A DNA stretch of 64,000 nt from assembly GCF_002929535.1 (NCBI RefSeq), contig NZ_PJJO01000055.1, positions 124,001 through 188,000 of the forward strand. The letters are read 5' to 3'. Source of the stretch: Cryobacterium sp. Y11 (GTDB lineage Bacteria > Actinomycetota > Actinomycetes > Actinomycetales > Microbacteriaceae). This document shows positions 43,563 to 51,996 of this stretch, one piece after another (position 1 is the first letter of the stretch; the number at the start of each line of letters is the position of its first letter). The position numbers and the translations under genes were made by a program. The notes below the pieces were generated by a model. That model was given only the letters and a program-made list of their open reading frames with translations. It was not told where the DNA came from and searched no databases.

Positions 43563-45317
43563 TCAGACGGGTAACGGCGCCAGCGCGGTGAGCGATTTGA
43601 GCCGCTCGACGCCGATCGGTTCCTCGGCGAGCAGTGGCACGATTGCGACCCGCGCAGCGGCGGCGCATACCTTCGTGATCTGGGCGGCTTCGTTGGCCGC
43701 GCGCGCCTGCAAAAACGGCGTCTCGGGCTGCGCAGCGGCGATGGAATTGTTGACCACCCAGCCCCAGGGCGCAATTCCGGCGCGTTGCAGATCGTGTTGC
43801 AGGCCCTCAGCCTCGAGCACCGGCGTCGTCTCGGCGAGCGTGACCAACAACACCTTGGTCAGGGCCGGATCCTGCAGCCGCATCAACGGCGTCACGAACG
43901 CCATGCCCTCCCCCATCTGTCGTGCGATTTCACGATGGTACGACCCGGTGGCATCCAGCAGCAACAGGGTGTGGCCGGTCGGAGCGGTATCGACGACGAC
44001 AAATTCGTGCCGTGACTCGTGCACGGCCTGGGAGAACTGCCGGAACACCGCAACCTCCTCGGTGCATGGCGAGCGCAGGTCTTCGGCCAGGGCGGCCCGA
44101 CCATCGTCGTCGAGATTCTTGCCTTGGGTAGCCAGCACGTGATCGCGATATTCGCGAATCGCCTTGGCCGGGTCGATGCGCGAAACGCGTAGCCCCGGCA
44201 GGCTCCCGTGCAGGGTGTCGACCAGGTGCGCCGCCGGGTCGGTCGTGGTCAGGTGCACGGCGTGGCCGCGCTCGGCCAGAGCAACGGCAAGCGCCGCAGC
44301 GATCGTGGTCTTGCCGACGCCGCCCTTGCCCATGCAAAGAATTAGGCCGTGACCAGCCTGTTCCAGCTCGTCGACGAAATGGCCAAGCGGCGCCTCCGGC
44401 ACGTCGACCGACGTATGCGGTGCTGGAGCAGCGCTGCTGGCCTGAAACAGGGTGCGCAGCGCATCAATGCCCATCATGTTGCCGGCTTTGAGCTCGAGCA
44501 CGTCGCGCGGCAGACCAGCCAGGCCTGCGGGGACAGCCTCCAGCGCCGCCGACTCCCGGTTGCGCACCGCCGTCGCTATCGTTTCGGTTCCCGCGCCGGC
44601 CGCCAGCACCCCATTAATAACGACGTAGCCGCCGTCAATACCGATCTGCGCCAGCTCACCACGGGTGCGATCAATCTCGCTCAAAGCGGATGCCTGCGCG
44701 CGCGCCACCAGCACCAGCCGGGTGTGTGCGGGGTCGGCCAGCGCGGCGACCGCAGCGGCATACACCGCCTTGTGTTTCTCCAGCCCCGACAACGGCCCGA
44801 GGCAGGACGGATCGCCCTTACCGGCTTCGAGAAAGTCGGTCCAGGAGCCGGGCAGCTGCAGCAGGCGAATCGTATGCCCAGTCGGCGCGGTGTCGAAGAC
44901 GATGTGGTCGTACGTCGTGAGCAGGCTGTCATCGGTGAGCAGATTCGTGAACTCGTCGAACGAGGCGACCTCGGTCGTGCAGGAGCCGGATAGACCCTCG
45001 GCAATGCTCACGAGCTCGCGCTCCGGCAGGAGCCCTCGAACCGGGGCGATAATGCGTTCACGATAGGCATCCGCTGCCTGCTCCGGGTCGATTTCCAGCG
45101 CACTGAGACCGGCAACTGCGTCAATCGGAGTAATCGTGTTGCCGATCGTAAGACCGAAAACCTGCCCAATGTTGGAGGCCGGGTCGGTACTCACCAGCAA
45201 TACGCGGCGACCCCGGGCAGCCAGCTCGATGGCCGAAGCGCAGGCAACGGATGTCTTCCCAACGCCGCCCTTACCGGTGAAGAACAGAAAACGGGGCGGG
45301 TTGCGCAAGAACTTCAT
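43563..45317 (-). CDS. arsA: Arsenite-efflux ATPase ArsA (two-domain)
   Basis: The 584-aa protein holds two homologous ATPase halves, each with a deviant Walker A: FFTGKGGVGKTS (about 12-23) and LCMGKGGVGKTT (about 330). Each half also carries the switch/DTAPTGHT block (FDTAPTGHTIRLLQLPGSW and VDTAPTGHTLLLLDATGSY). ArsA normally powers an ArsB or Acr3 membrane pump and receives As(III) from ArsD. The arsD gene is directly upstream. No pump gene is visible, so the partner must lie elsewhere or be missing. Cysteines occur in SGSCTTEV and LRSPCTEEV, the positions used for metalloid binding. Confidence 0.96.
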   Translation of the reverse strand: MKFLRNPPRFLFFTGKGGVGKTSVACASAIELAARGRRVLLVSTDPASNIGQVFGLTIGNTITPIDAVAGLSALEIDPEQAADAYRERIIAPVRGLLPERELVSIAEGLSGSCTTEVASFDEFTNLLTDDSLLTTYDHIVFDTAPTGHTIRLLQLPGSWTDFLEAGKGDPSCLGPLSGLEKHKAVYAAAVAALADPAHTRLVLVARAQASALSEIDRTRGELAQIGIDGGYVVINGVLAAGAGTETIATAVRNRESAALEAVPAGLAGLPRDVLELKAGNMMGIDALRTLFQASSAAPAPHTSVDVPEAPLGHFVDELEQAGHGLILCMGKGGVGKTTIAAALAVALAERGHAVHLTTTDPAAHLVDTLHGSLPGLRVSRIDPAKAIREYRDHVLATQGKNLDDDGRAALAEDLRSPCTEEVAVFRQFSQAVHESRHEFVVVDTAPTGHTLLLLDATGSYHREIARQMGEGMAFVTPLMRLQDPALTKVLLVTLAETTPVLEAEGLQHDLQRAGIAPWGWVVNNSIAAAQPETPFLQARAANEAAQITKVCAAAARVAIVPLLAEEPIGVERLKSLTALAPLPV

Positions 45318-45321
45318 GGCG

Positions 45322-45711
45322 TTAGCAGCAGCCGGTTGCGCCGCCGCAGCATCCGCTTGCAGATGTGTCGGTCAAGCCGAGCTGGGGGCGGTCGGTCGGC
45401 GCTACGCCTGCGAGGCCGGCGAAGGCGAGCAGCTGGGATTTCGTGGGGTAGGCCCCCGTCGCAACGGTGACCCCATCGACGACGGTGAGCGGCAGCCCGA
45501 CAGAACCGACGACGTGCATGTAGGCGCGCACGGCCTCATCCGTGGTGAAAGCAAGCGGGTCACTGGCCAGATTGTGACGCTGAATGTCGGCGCCCTGGTC
45601 CTTCAGGCTGCGCACGGTTGCGGTCAGCTCAACGAGGGACTGGTCGACATCGACACCACACACCCCGGTATCGCAACACAATGCCGGCTCATAGATTCGG
45701 ATGGCAGCCAT
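45322..45711 (-). CDS. arsD: Arsenite metallochaperone ArsD
   Basis: The 129-aa protein starts MAAIRIYEPALCCDTGVCGV with the essential trio C12, C13, C18 that carries As(III) to ArsA. The thioredoxin-like core includes RHNLASDPLAF and GLPLTVVDGV. It ends with two CC pairs (ASGCCGGATGCC), seen in many ArsD proteins. GGGAG lies 6 nt before ATG 45711. The gene is 4 nt from arsA. An inverted repeat upstream (45748-45763) may be its operator. Confidence 0.95.
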   Translation of the reverse strand: MAAIRIYEPALCCDTGVCGVDVDQSLVELTATVRSLKDQGADIQRHNLASDPLAFTTDEAVRAYMHVVGSVGLPLTVVDGVTVATGAYPTKSQLLAFAGLAGVAPTDRPQLGLTDTSASGCCGGATGCC

Positions 45712-45747
45712 ATCGATCTCCCTAATAACTTTCGTAGCACTCACTAT

Positions 45748-45763
45748 ATCGATCTGTATCAAT
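45748..45763. promoter_or_regulatory. ArsR-type operator candidate upstream of arsD
   Basis: ATCGAT-CTGT-ATCAAT is an inverted repeat with one mismatch per arm, 37 nt upstream of the arsD start. ATyGAT-type arms are common in ArsR operators. Which ArsR protein would bind is unknown. Confidence 0.4.
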
Positions 45764-45834
45764 GTAGCACTTCACCCATTTGGTCCAAAAATTCATGGCT
45801 GGCGAAATCGTGCCCGGCAGACCACGGCCAAACA

Positions 45835-45852
45835 CATAGATATCCATCTATG
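45835..45852. promoter_or_regulatory. Perfect 7-bp inverted repeat, operator candidate
   Basis: CATAGAT-ATCC-ATCTATG lies between arsD and pstS. A second dyad with the same half-site, TATAGA-CCAACT-TCTATA, is at 45890-45907 and overlaps the PHO-box-like repeat. Two such sites suggest a repressor, perhaps the local ArsR, acting on pstS (inference). Confidence 0.45.
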
Positions 45853-45873
45853 GACACGCTCCGGTCGACTAGT

Positions 45874-45895
45874 GTTCACCCGGTGTTCATATAGA
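45874..45895 (+). promoter_or_regulatory. PHO-box-like direct repeat upstream of pstS
   Basis: Two adjacent 11-nt units, GTTCACCCGGT (45874-45884) and GTTCATATAGA (45885-45895), match the G(T/G)TCAyyy direct-repeat unit of actinobacterial PhoP boxes. A further GTTCACGTTCG lies at about 45936-45946. This suggests induction by phosphate starvation through PhoPR. Confidence 0.6.
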
Positions 45896-45981
45896 CCAAC
45901 TTCTATAGATCGAGTCGGCCGTCGGTCGATAATCACAGTTCACGTTCGGCGCACCCAGCCGATAAGGAAAGGACCACGACA

Positions 45982-46950
45982 GTGTCCCTGCTTTCATTCA
46001 AGACCGCCAGCATCAGCGCCGGCGTCCTTGCAGCAGCACTATTCTTGACCGCCTGTGGCGGCCAGCTCGCCAACACAAGCTCCGACCCGGCCGACGGGCT
46101 GTCCGGTTCGGTCACCATCGACGGCTCATCTACCGTCGCCCCGCTCAGCGAGGCAGCAGCCGACATGTACCGCGATGTCGAGGCTGACGTCAACGTCACC
46201 GTCGCGACGTCCGGAACGGGTGGCGGTTTCAAGGCATTCTGTGCCGGCGAAACCGACATCTCAGATGCCTCGCGCCCGATCAAGGACGAAGAAGCCGCCA
46301 CGTGCGCTGAAGCAGGCATCGAATACACCGAGATCGTCATCGCCAATGACGGACTCTCCGTGGTCGTGAACCCCGAGAACGACTGGGCTTCCTGCCTCAC
46401 CGTTGAGCAGCTGAACACCATCTGGGCTCCGGAATCCGAAGGAACGATCACCAGCTGGAACCAGGTTGACGCCTCGTTCCCCGACGAGCCGCTCGTGCTC
46501 TTCGGCGCCGGTACTGACTCAGGCACCTTCGACTACTTCATCGATGCTATCAACGGCGAAGAAGGCGCCATCCGCGCCGACTACAGCCCCTCCGAGGATG
46601 ACAACATCACCATCCAGGGTGTCCAGGGCGACACGGGCGCTATGGGATTCTTTGGCTTGAGCTATGTCGAAGAGAACCCGGACGCAATCACGGCACTCGA
46701 GATTGACGGCGGCGAAGGCTGCATCTACCCGACCAAGGAGACCGTGCAGGACAGCACGTATCAGCCGCTCGGCCGTGGACTGTTCCTCTACGTCAACGAC
46801 GCGAATTACGCCGACAAGGCGCAGCTGCGCTCGTTCGTCGACTTCTACCTCGAGAACTCGGATGCCGTCGCCGAGGCCGCGCTGTACATCCCCCTGACCG
46901 CCGACCAGAAGAGCACCGCGACAGCGGAACTCGCCTCCCTCGTCGGCTAG
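45982..46950 (+). CDS. pstS: Phosphate-binding lipoprotein PstS
   Basis: The 322-aa protein has a lipoprotein signal (FLTAC, lipidated C25) and the phosphate-site strings GSSTVAPLSEA, SGTGGGFKAFCAGETDISDA and GAGTDSGTFDYFID. The SRPIKDEE segment is also typical. It captures phosphate outside the membrane for PstCAB. The start is GTG 45982, with GGAAAGGA upstream. The gene heads a pstSCAB operon that lies between arsenic genes. Its protein could discriminate phosphate from arsenate, but the deciding residues cannot be judged without a structure-based alignment. Confidence 0.96.
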   Translation: MSLLSFKTASISAGVLAAALFLTACGGQLANTSSDPADGLSGSVTIDGSSTVAPLSEAAADMYRDVEADVNVTVATSGTGGGFKAFCAGETDISDASRPIKDEEAATCAEAGIEYTEIVIANDGLSVVVNPENDWASCLTVEQLNTIWAPESEGTITSWNQVDASFPDEPLVLFGAGTDSGTFDYFIDAINGEEGAIRADYSPSEDDNITIQGVQGDTGAMGFFGLSYVEENPDAITALEIDGGEGCIYPTKETVQDSTYQPLGRGLFLYVNDANYADKAQLRSFVDFYLENSDAVAEAALYIPLTADQKSTATAELASLVG

Positions 46951-46989
46951 TCACAGCGCACACTGATTCAAGAAGGAGATTGTGCGTAC

Positions 46990-47943
46990 ATGAGCACACT
47001 CACCCCCGTCGGCGGTCCGGCTCTTGTGCCGGGCCGCCCCGCGGTGTCCCTGCGGTCTACCCGACCGCGCCACGGAGAAGCGTTCATGCGGCTTCTCCTG
47101 CGCTTCGCCGCCATTGTGACCATCATCATCACCGCCGGCATCCTGATTGCCCTTCTGGTTCCCTCCGTAGAGTTCTTTCGCACCGTCTCGGTGTTTGAAT
47201 TTCTTTTCGGCGATCGTTGGGCTCCCCGCTTCGCTGACGCCTCGTTCGGCGTTTGGCCCCTCGTCACCGCCACCGCCTGGACCTCCGGCATCGCCCTGTT
47301 GGTCGCCATTCCGCTGGGGCTGGGCGCGGCAGTTTTCCTGTCCGAGTACGCCAGGCCTGGCCTGCGCAAGGTGTTGAAGCCCGTCCTGGAAATTTTGGCC
47401 GGCATTCCCACCGTCGTGTTTGGTCTCTTCGCCCTGCAATTCGTGCAGGCCACTCTCTTTCGTGACTGGTTCGACCTCGACACGGGCGCCTTCAGCGTTC
47501 TCGCCGCCGGGCTGGTCATGGGCGTCATGATCGTGCCGACCATCGCCTCGATCAGTGAAGATGCCATGTCGGCCGTGCCGCTGAGCATGCGCCAGGGCTC
47601 GGCAGCACTTGGCGCCAACCGCATGCAAACCACCGTACGCGTCGTCTTTCCCGCCGCCCTGTCTGGCATCATCGCCGCGATCGTGCTCGGTGTCTCCCGC
47701 GCCGTGGGAGAAACCATGATCGTCGCCATTGCCGCCGGCGGGCAGGCCCGCATCGTGACGGGGCCGCTCGAACAGGGTCAAACAATGACCGGGTTTATCG
47801 CCAACGCCGCACTCGGTGACTCACGAGTTGGGTCGCTCGAATACGACACCCTCTTCGCCGTTGGCCTGCTGCTGTTTCTCGTGACCTTGCTGTTCAACTT
47901 CATCAGCATCCGCTTCGTACGCCGTTTTCGGGAGATCTACTGA
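46990..47943 (+). CDS. pstC: Phosphate ABC transporter permease PstC
   Basis: The 317-aa protein has six hydrophobic segments, the first at about residues 35-60, and the Pst permease loop MRQGSAALGANRMQTTVRVV then FPAALSGIIAAIVLGVSRAV (the EAA-like coupling region). SEYARPGLRKVLKPVLEILA and GIPTVVFGLFALQF are PstC-specific. AAGGAGA lies upstream of ATG 46990. The stop shares one base with the pstA start (TGATG). Confidence 0.95.
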   Translation: MSTLTPVGGPALVPGRPAVSLRSTRPRHGEAFMRLLLRFAAIVTIIITAGILIALLVPSVEFFRTVSVFEFLFGDRWAPRFADASFGVWPLVTATAWTSGIALLVAIPLGLGAAVFLSEYARPGLRKVLKPVLEILAGIPTVVFGLFALQFVQATLFRDWFDLDTGAFSVLAAGLVMGVMIVPTIASISEDAMSAVPLSMRQGSAALGANRMQTTVRVVFPAALSGIIAAIVLGVSRAVGETMIVAIAAGGQARIVTGPLEQGQTMTGFIANAALGDSRVGSLEYDTLFAVGLLLFLVTLLFNFISIRFVRRFREIY

Positions 47944-48857
47944 TGACATTGCTCACCACCGGCCTGGGTGCTCACATTCGTAGCGCCAGCATCCGCGGAA
48001 AAGTCCAGGGCGGAGAACACAGCGCCCGCTCGGTACTCTTTCTCATCGCGCTCTGGCTCTGCCTGTTTGTCGCGTTCGGCGTGCTCCTGACGCTCATCAT
48101 CACGACACTCATCGACGGGTCCTCGCGGCTCGACTCACGTCTCGTGACCGAGTATCCCGCATCCGCTCCAGAACGGGCCGGATTTCGACCTGCGATTCTC
48201 GGCTCCATCTGGGTGATCGGCGTCACTGCCGTGCTGACCATCCCTCTCGGCGTGGCCGCGGCCGTGCACCTGGAAGAATTCGCCGATCGCACGAAGTGGT
48301 TCAATCGCGTGATCGAACTCAACGTGCAAAACCTGGCCGCAGTACCCTCGATCGTCTATGGCCTGCTTGCCCTCGGTTTTCTCGCGCTACTGGGTGTACA
48401 AAACAAGAACATCGTTATCGGCGGCGCCTTGGCCCTTGGGCTGCTCGTGTTACCGGTCATCATCATCTCCACCAGGGAAGCGTTACGGGCTGTTCCCCTC
48501 GAAATTCGTCAAGGGTCACTGGCACTCGGTGCGACACCGCTGCAAACCGTGTGGCGGCAAACTCTGCCAGCATCGATACCCGGCATCGCGACCGGCGCCA
48601 TTTTGGGTTTGTCCCGCGCCCTCGGCGAGGCCGCTCCGCTGCTCATTCTCGGCGCGCTGGTATTTGTCAGTTTCGACCCGAATGGGCTACTCAGTGGGTA
48701 CACCACGATGCCGATCCAAATTTTCAACTGGACGTCACGGCCGCAGGCCGAGTTCCACGAGCTGGCATCAGCCGGAAGTATCTTGCTGCTCCTGATTCTG
48801 CTCGCCATGAACGGGCTCGCCATCTTTATTCGCAACCGTTACCAGCAGCGCTGGTAG
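47943..48857 (+). CDS. pstA: Phosphate ABC transporter permease PstA
   Basis: The 304-aa protein has six membrane helices and the PstA blocks LEEFADRTKWFNRVIELNVQ, NLAAVPSIVYGLLALGFL and IRQGSLALGATPLQTVWRQT then LPASIPGIATGAILGLSRAL. It pairs with PstC to form the phosphate channel. It is translated with pstC through a one-base overlap and followed by pstB after 15 nt. Confidence 0.95.
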   Translation: MTLLTTGLGAHIRSASIRGKVQGGEHSARSVLFLIALWLCLFVAFGVLLTLIITTLIDGSSRLDSRLVTEYPASAPERAGFRPAILGSIWVIGVTAVLTIPLGVAAAVHLEEFADRTKWFNRVIELNVQNLAAVPSIVYGLLALGFLALLGVQNKNIVIGGALALGLLVLPVIIISTREALRAVPLEIRQGSLALGATPLQTVWRQTLPASIPGIATGAILGLSRALGEAAPLLILGALVFVSFDPNGLLSGYTTMPIQIFNWTSRPQAEFHELASAGSILLLLILLAMNGLAIFIRNRYQQRW

Positions 48858-48872
48858 CTAGACAGGACCCCC

Positions 48873-49763
48873 ATGACGACGAACACACGCGCTGCCAGCT
48901 ACACCACGGGTAGCAATCACACGCCCACCATCCAATTTCCGGCCGAACACGCCCATCGCAGCAACGGACTGCCCGATGTACCCAACGCCATCATCGAGTG
49001 CACAAACGTCAACGTGTATTACAACGATTTTCGCGCTGTCACGGGCGTTGACCTTGCATTTGGCTCGAAAGAAATCACGGCGCTTATCGGCCCGTCCGGC
49101 TGCGGTAAGTCAACCCTGCTCCGCTCACTCAACCGGATGAACGACCTCATCGACGGAGCCCGCGTCGAAGGTACGGTCACTTTTCAGGGCGAAGACATCT
49201 ACCACAAGGAAGTCGACGCCATCGAGGTGCGGCGCCGAATTGGGATGGTCTTTCAAAAGCCCAACCCGTTCCCCAAGTCGATCTACGACAACATCGCCTA
49301 CGGCCCCCGAGTAATCGGTATGAAGGCATCAAACATGGATGATCTAGTGGAGGAGGCCCTCACCAGGGCTGCCCTCTGGACCGAGGTGAAAGACAAGCTC
49401 AAGCAATCCGCTTTCGGCCTCTCGGGCGGGCAGCAGCAGCGCCTCTGCATCGCCCGCACCATCGCCGTCAAGCCCGACGTGATCCTGATGGATGAACCCT
49501 GCTCCTCGCTTGACCCCATTGCCACATCGCGCATTGAAGACCTCATGTATGAGCTGCGCGAGGATTACACGATCATCATCGTCACCCACAACATGCAACA
49601 GGCCGCCCGCGTGGCCGATCGCACCGCGTTCTTCACGGCCCTAGCCAGCGAAGAATCCGGCGACCGCACCGGTCTCCTGGTGGAATTCGACCGCACCAAG
49701 AAGATCTTCGAGAGCCCGGCCGATCAGCGCACCGAAGACTACATCTCGGGTCGATTCGGATGA
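48873..49763 (+). CDS. pstB: Phosphate ABC transporter ATPase PstB
   Basis: The 296-aa ATPase has Walker [10 protein letters not shown], the signature [16 protein letters not shown] and Walker [17 protein letters not shown], followed by the switch histidine in [15 protein letters not shown]. The PstB-type [16 protein letters not shown] string is present. The first 40 residues before [20 protein letters not shown] are an extra, non-conserved leader. It overlaps the regulator gene by 4 nt (ATGA), so the regulator is part of the pst operon. Confidence 0.96.
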   Translation: MTTNTRAASYTTGSNHTPTIQFPAEHAHRSNGLPDVPNAIIECTNVNVYYNDFRAVTGVDLAFGSKEITALIGPSGCGKSTLLRSLNRMNDLIDGARVEGTVTFQGEDIYHKEVDAIEVRRRIGMVFQKPNPFPKSIYDNIAYGPRVIGMKASNMDDLVEEALTRAALWTEVKDKLKQSAFGLSGGQQQRLCIARTIAVKPDVILMDEPCSSLDPIATSRIEDLMYELREDYTIIIVTHNMQQAARVADRTAFFTALASEESGDRTGLLVEFDRTKKIFESPADQRTEDYISGRFG

Positions 49764-50464
49764 CCCTCGTCGTTGAAACTCCAACCTGGCCGCTGCACGT
49801 GCTGGTCATCGACTCCCCCACACCGCTGCACCGTGGCAGCCCGGCCGAATTTCGCCGACGTGGCATCTCGCTCAGTCGATCGGTCAGCGGATTCGCGGCC
49901 CTACGAATGCTGGCGCACGAACCAGACTCGGTCGTCGTGGCCCCGACCGATATGACCGATATGGCCGTGCTCGATTTCATCGAAATTGTCGTTGAACTCG
50001 CCCACGCACCCGTTCTGATCGGCCTGACCGCCACTCTGCCAGACGGACTCGTCGCCGAGGGCCTCAGCCGCGGCGCGGCTGGTCTGGTCGCGCTTCCGCT
50101 GACACCGTCGCGTCTCGCATCCGCTGTGGGGCCGATGCGGCGCGGTCATGACCATGCGCCAGACGTGGAGCTGACCTGTGGTCGGCTCGTGCTCAACGCG
50201 GCAGAACACCGAGTGCTCGTGCGCGGCGTTGAGGTGAATTTCTCGCCGAAGGAATTCGAGGTTCTGCAGTACCTCATGCTCGGTTTTCCCAAGCTGGTGT
50301 CCCTCGATGAACTCGTGCGCAACTTCGCGGACGGAGATCCCACACACGCTATTCGCGTTCGAATCACCGTGTCGCGCATTCGCACGAAGTTTGCGCTCGC
50401 AGCGCCCGGCCTTCCGCCGATCATCGAGACAATTCGCGGGATCGGCTACCGGATCGCCGGCTGA
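49760..50464 (+). CDS. OmpR/PhoB-type regulator with a degenerate receiver domain
   Basis: The 234-aa protein has a receiver-like domain at about residues 12-118 and a winged helix at about 135-232 ([20 protein letters not shown], then [20 protein letters not shown] and [16 protein letters not shown]). In the receiver the usual acidic pair is reduced to a single aspartate (VLVIDSP), the phospho-acceptor position reads VVVAPTDM without the aspartate, and the KP lysine is replaced (GLVALPL). Phosphorylation-independent control is therefore likely. It is translated with pstB, suggesting a local phosphate or arsenate regulator. It overlaps the 3' end of the ArsR-ArsC gene by 19 nt. Confidence 0.88.
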   Translation: MTLVVETPTWPLHVLVIDSPTPLHRGSPAEFRRRGISLSRSVSGFAALRMLAHEPDSVVVAPTDMTDMAVLDFIEIVVELAHAPVLIGLTATLPDGLVAEGLSRGAAGLVALPLTPSRLASAVGPMRRGHDHAPDVELTCGRLVLNAAEHRVLVRGVEVNFSPKEFEVLQYLMLGFPKLVSLDELVRNFADGDPTHAIRVRITVSRIRTKFALAAPGLPPIIETIRGIGYRIAG

Positions 50465-51432
50465 ACGCCCGGCCCCATCTCGGCCAAAAGTGCGTGTACT
50501 CGCGCGCTGATCTCATCACGAATGAGCCGCACCTCTTCCAGAGACTTGCCAACGGGATCCTCCAGATCCCAGTCCATGTAGCGGCGCCCGGGATAGATCG
50601 GGCAGGCATCGCCGCAGCCCATGGTGATGACATAGTCGGCGGCCTGCACAACCTCTTCGGTCAACGGTTTCGGAAACTCGGTCGCCAGCGGAATACCGAT
50701 TTCGTCGAGGGCTTCAACGACGATCGAATTCACTGCCGCCGCCGGGGCTGATCCTGCCGTGCGCACGTGCACGGTATCGCCGGCAAGCTGGCGAAGAATG
50801 GCGGCAGCCATCTGCGATCGCCCGGCGTTCTGCACGCACACAAAGAGCACTTCGGGTGTGCCGCGGAGGACCAGACCTTCCACCGTTGCTAGCGCGCTGA
50901 GTCGGTCGGTGGCAAATTTGGCCGTCAGTGACGGCAGAAATCGAACGATCTGGGCACGTTCGGCGAGGAGTGAATAGCTTTCGGTGACATAGCGCGCCAC
51001 GGTCTCCTGCGAGAACGTTGAGCTGAACCGGTAGGACAAATCATCGACTATTCGCGCGATCACGCCGGGAACAGCATCCGTTTGGGTGGGCGCGGTCACT
51101 GCGCTCTTCTGCTCTGTCTCGCTCGGCCCCGGCGAAGCCAGCAGGCGTCCGAAGCAAACCCAGGCATCTGCGGTCAACTGGTACTGACCACGAAGGTCCG
51201 AGGCCAGGAGGCCAACGGCAGCCAAATCCAAGAGCGCACCGCTGACCGTCGCGGCAGGCAAGACGAGGGCGCTAGCGAGCCAATTTTGGGAGTGCGGGGA
51301 CTCGGGCGTCGCTGCAATCAAACTCAGCAACCTGAGCGTGACCGGGTCGGTGAGCGCGCTGATCTGGTGGGCGCGAGCGCGGGCCGCTTCCGGGTCGAGC
51401 GGGCGGCCAATCGTGCGGGGAACTTTAGACAC
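50446..51432 (-). CDS. arsC: ArsR-like domain fused to low-molecular-weight phosphatase-type arsenate reductase
   Basis: The 328-aa protein combines an N-terminal ArsR-like winged helix (about 18-95: QISALTDPVTLRLLSLIAAT), a three-helix segment at about 120-185 (IARIVDDLSYRFSSTFSQET, then VARYVTESYSLLAERA) and an LMW-PTP-type ArsC domain. The catalytic loop is VCVQNAGRSQMAAA (C199-x5-R205). The downstream MGCGDACPIYPGRRYMDWDL carries the resolving cysteines and catalytic Asp. The three-helix plus ArsC layout is known from mycobacterial enzymes linked to mycothiol/mycoredoxin. The extra ArsR domain may make it a self-contained sensor-enzyme or a structural relic. It is coupled to arsR by a ribosome site (GAGGTGA) that spans the arsR stop. 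Confidence 0.92.
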   Translation of the reverse strand: MSKVPRTIGRPLDPEAARARAHQISALTDPVTLRLLSLIAATPESPHSQNWLASALVLPAATVSGALLDLAAVGLLASDLRGQYQLTADAWVCFGRLLASPGPSETEQKSAVTAPTQTDAVPGVIARIVDDLSYRFSSTFSQETVARYVTESYSLLAERAQIVRFLPSLTAKFATDRLSALATVEGLVLRGTPEVLFVCVQNAGRSQMAAAILRQLAGDTVHVRTAGSAPAAAVNSIVVEALDEIGIPLATEFPKPLTEEVVQAADYVITMGCGDACPIYPGRRYMDWDLEDPVGKSLEEVRLIRDEISARVHALLAEMGPGVQPAIR

Positions 51433-51435
51433 GTG

Positions 51436-51765
51436 TCACCTCAGAAGATCGAGTATGGCGGATTTGCGACTGGTGGCAATGGAATGCCAGACCTGGCGCC
51501 CGCGCTGCTCCCGCACCAGGAGACCGTCGTCGACGAGGATGCGCAGGTGATGGGTGATCGTCGGCTGGGTCATCCCGAGCGTTTTCGCGAGATCGCCCAC
51601 GGTCACCTCGCCCGATTGTGCGCCGGCGATCATGCTCAACAGCTGGAGCCGGGTGGGATCCGCCACCGCACGCAGGGTGCGCGCCAACAGCTCAGCGGAC
51701 GTGCGGTCAAGTGGCATGACCGACTGCGCTGCGAATGCGTCGTCGTGACGAGCGGATGAGGGCAT
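51436..51765 (-). CDS. ArsR-family repressor without cysteine
   Basis: The 109-aa protein is a clear winged helix: RTLRAVADPTRLQLLSMIAG, GEVTVGDLAKTLGMTQPTIT and HHLRILVDDGLLVREQRGRQ. It sits directly before the ArsR-ArsC gene. ArsR proteins that sense As(III) do so through two or three cysteines, but this one contains none. Either it senses something else, or the co-expressed ArsR-ArsC protein provides the metalloid response. The start ATG 51765 gives a normal length for the family. Confidence 0.9.
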   Translation of the reverse strand: MPSSARHDDAFAAQSVMPLDRTSAELLARTLRAVADPTRLQLLSMIAGAQSGEVTVGDLAKTLGMTQPTITHHLRILVDDGLLVREQRGRQVWHSIATSRKSAILDLLR

Positions 51766-51878
51766 GCAATCAGTCTATGGGCGTGCCCCGACTCGGATTT
51801 CAGCGAGCTCACGACAGGGTCCAGCCTCAACCCAGCCGATGCCTGGCTTCCCTTCTCAACGTCGGGAAGCACGTAGGG

Positions 51879-51951
51879 AGCCGCCTGTCAGAATCGAACT
51901 GACGACCTTCTCATTACGAGTGAGATGCTCTACCAACTGAGCTAAGGCGGC
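51879..51951 (-). tRNA. tRNA-Thr (anticodon CGU)
   Basis: The minus strand folds into a full cloverleaf of 73 nt. The acceptor stem is GCCGCCT / AGGCGGC, the D arm GCTCAGTTGGTAGAGC, the anticodon stem TCTCA-TGAGA with loop CTCGTAA, and the T arm GTCAG-TTCGATT-CTGAC. The anticodon CGU reads ACG (Thr). No CCA is encoded. It marks the right edge of the metal island. Confidence 0.97.
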
Positions 51952-51996
51952 GTTACCAGAATGCCCATAAGGCACGCGGTGACACAGCAGCCAAGC

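Noticed and set aside
32270..51951. Integrase, transposase or conjugation genes expected in a mobile island
   Set aside because: None could be recognised on either strand, so mobility is inferred only from remnants, motif density and the adjacent tRNA.
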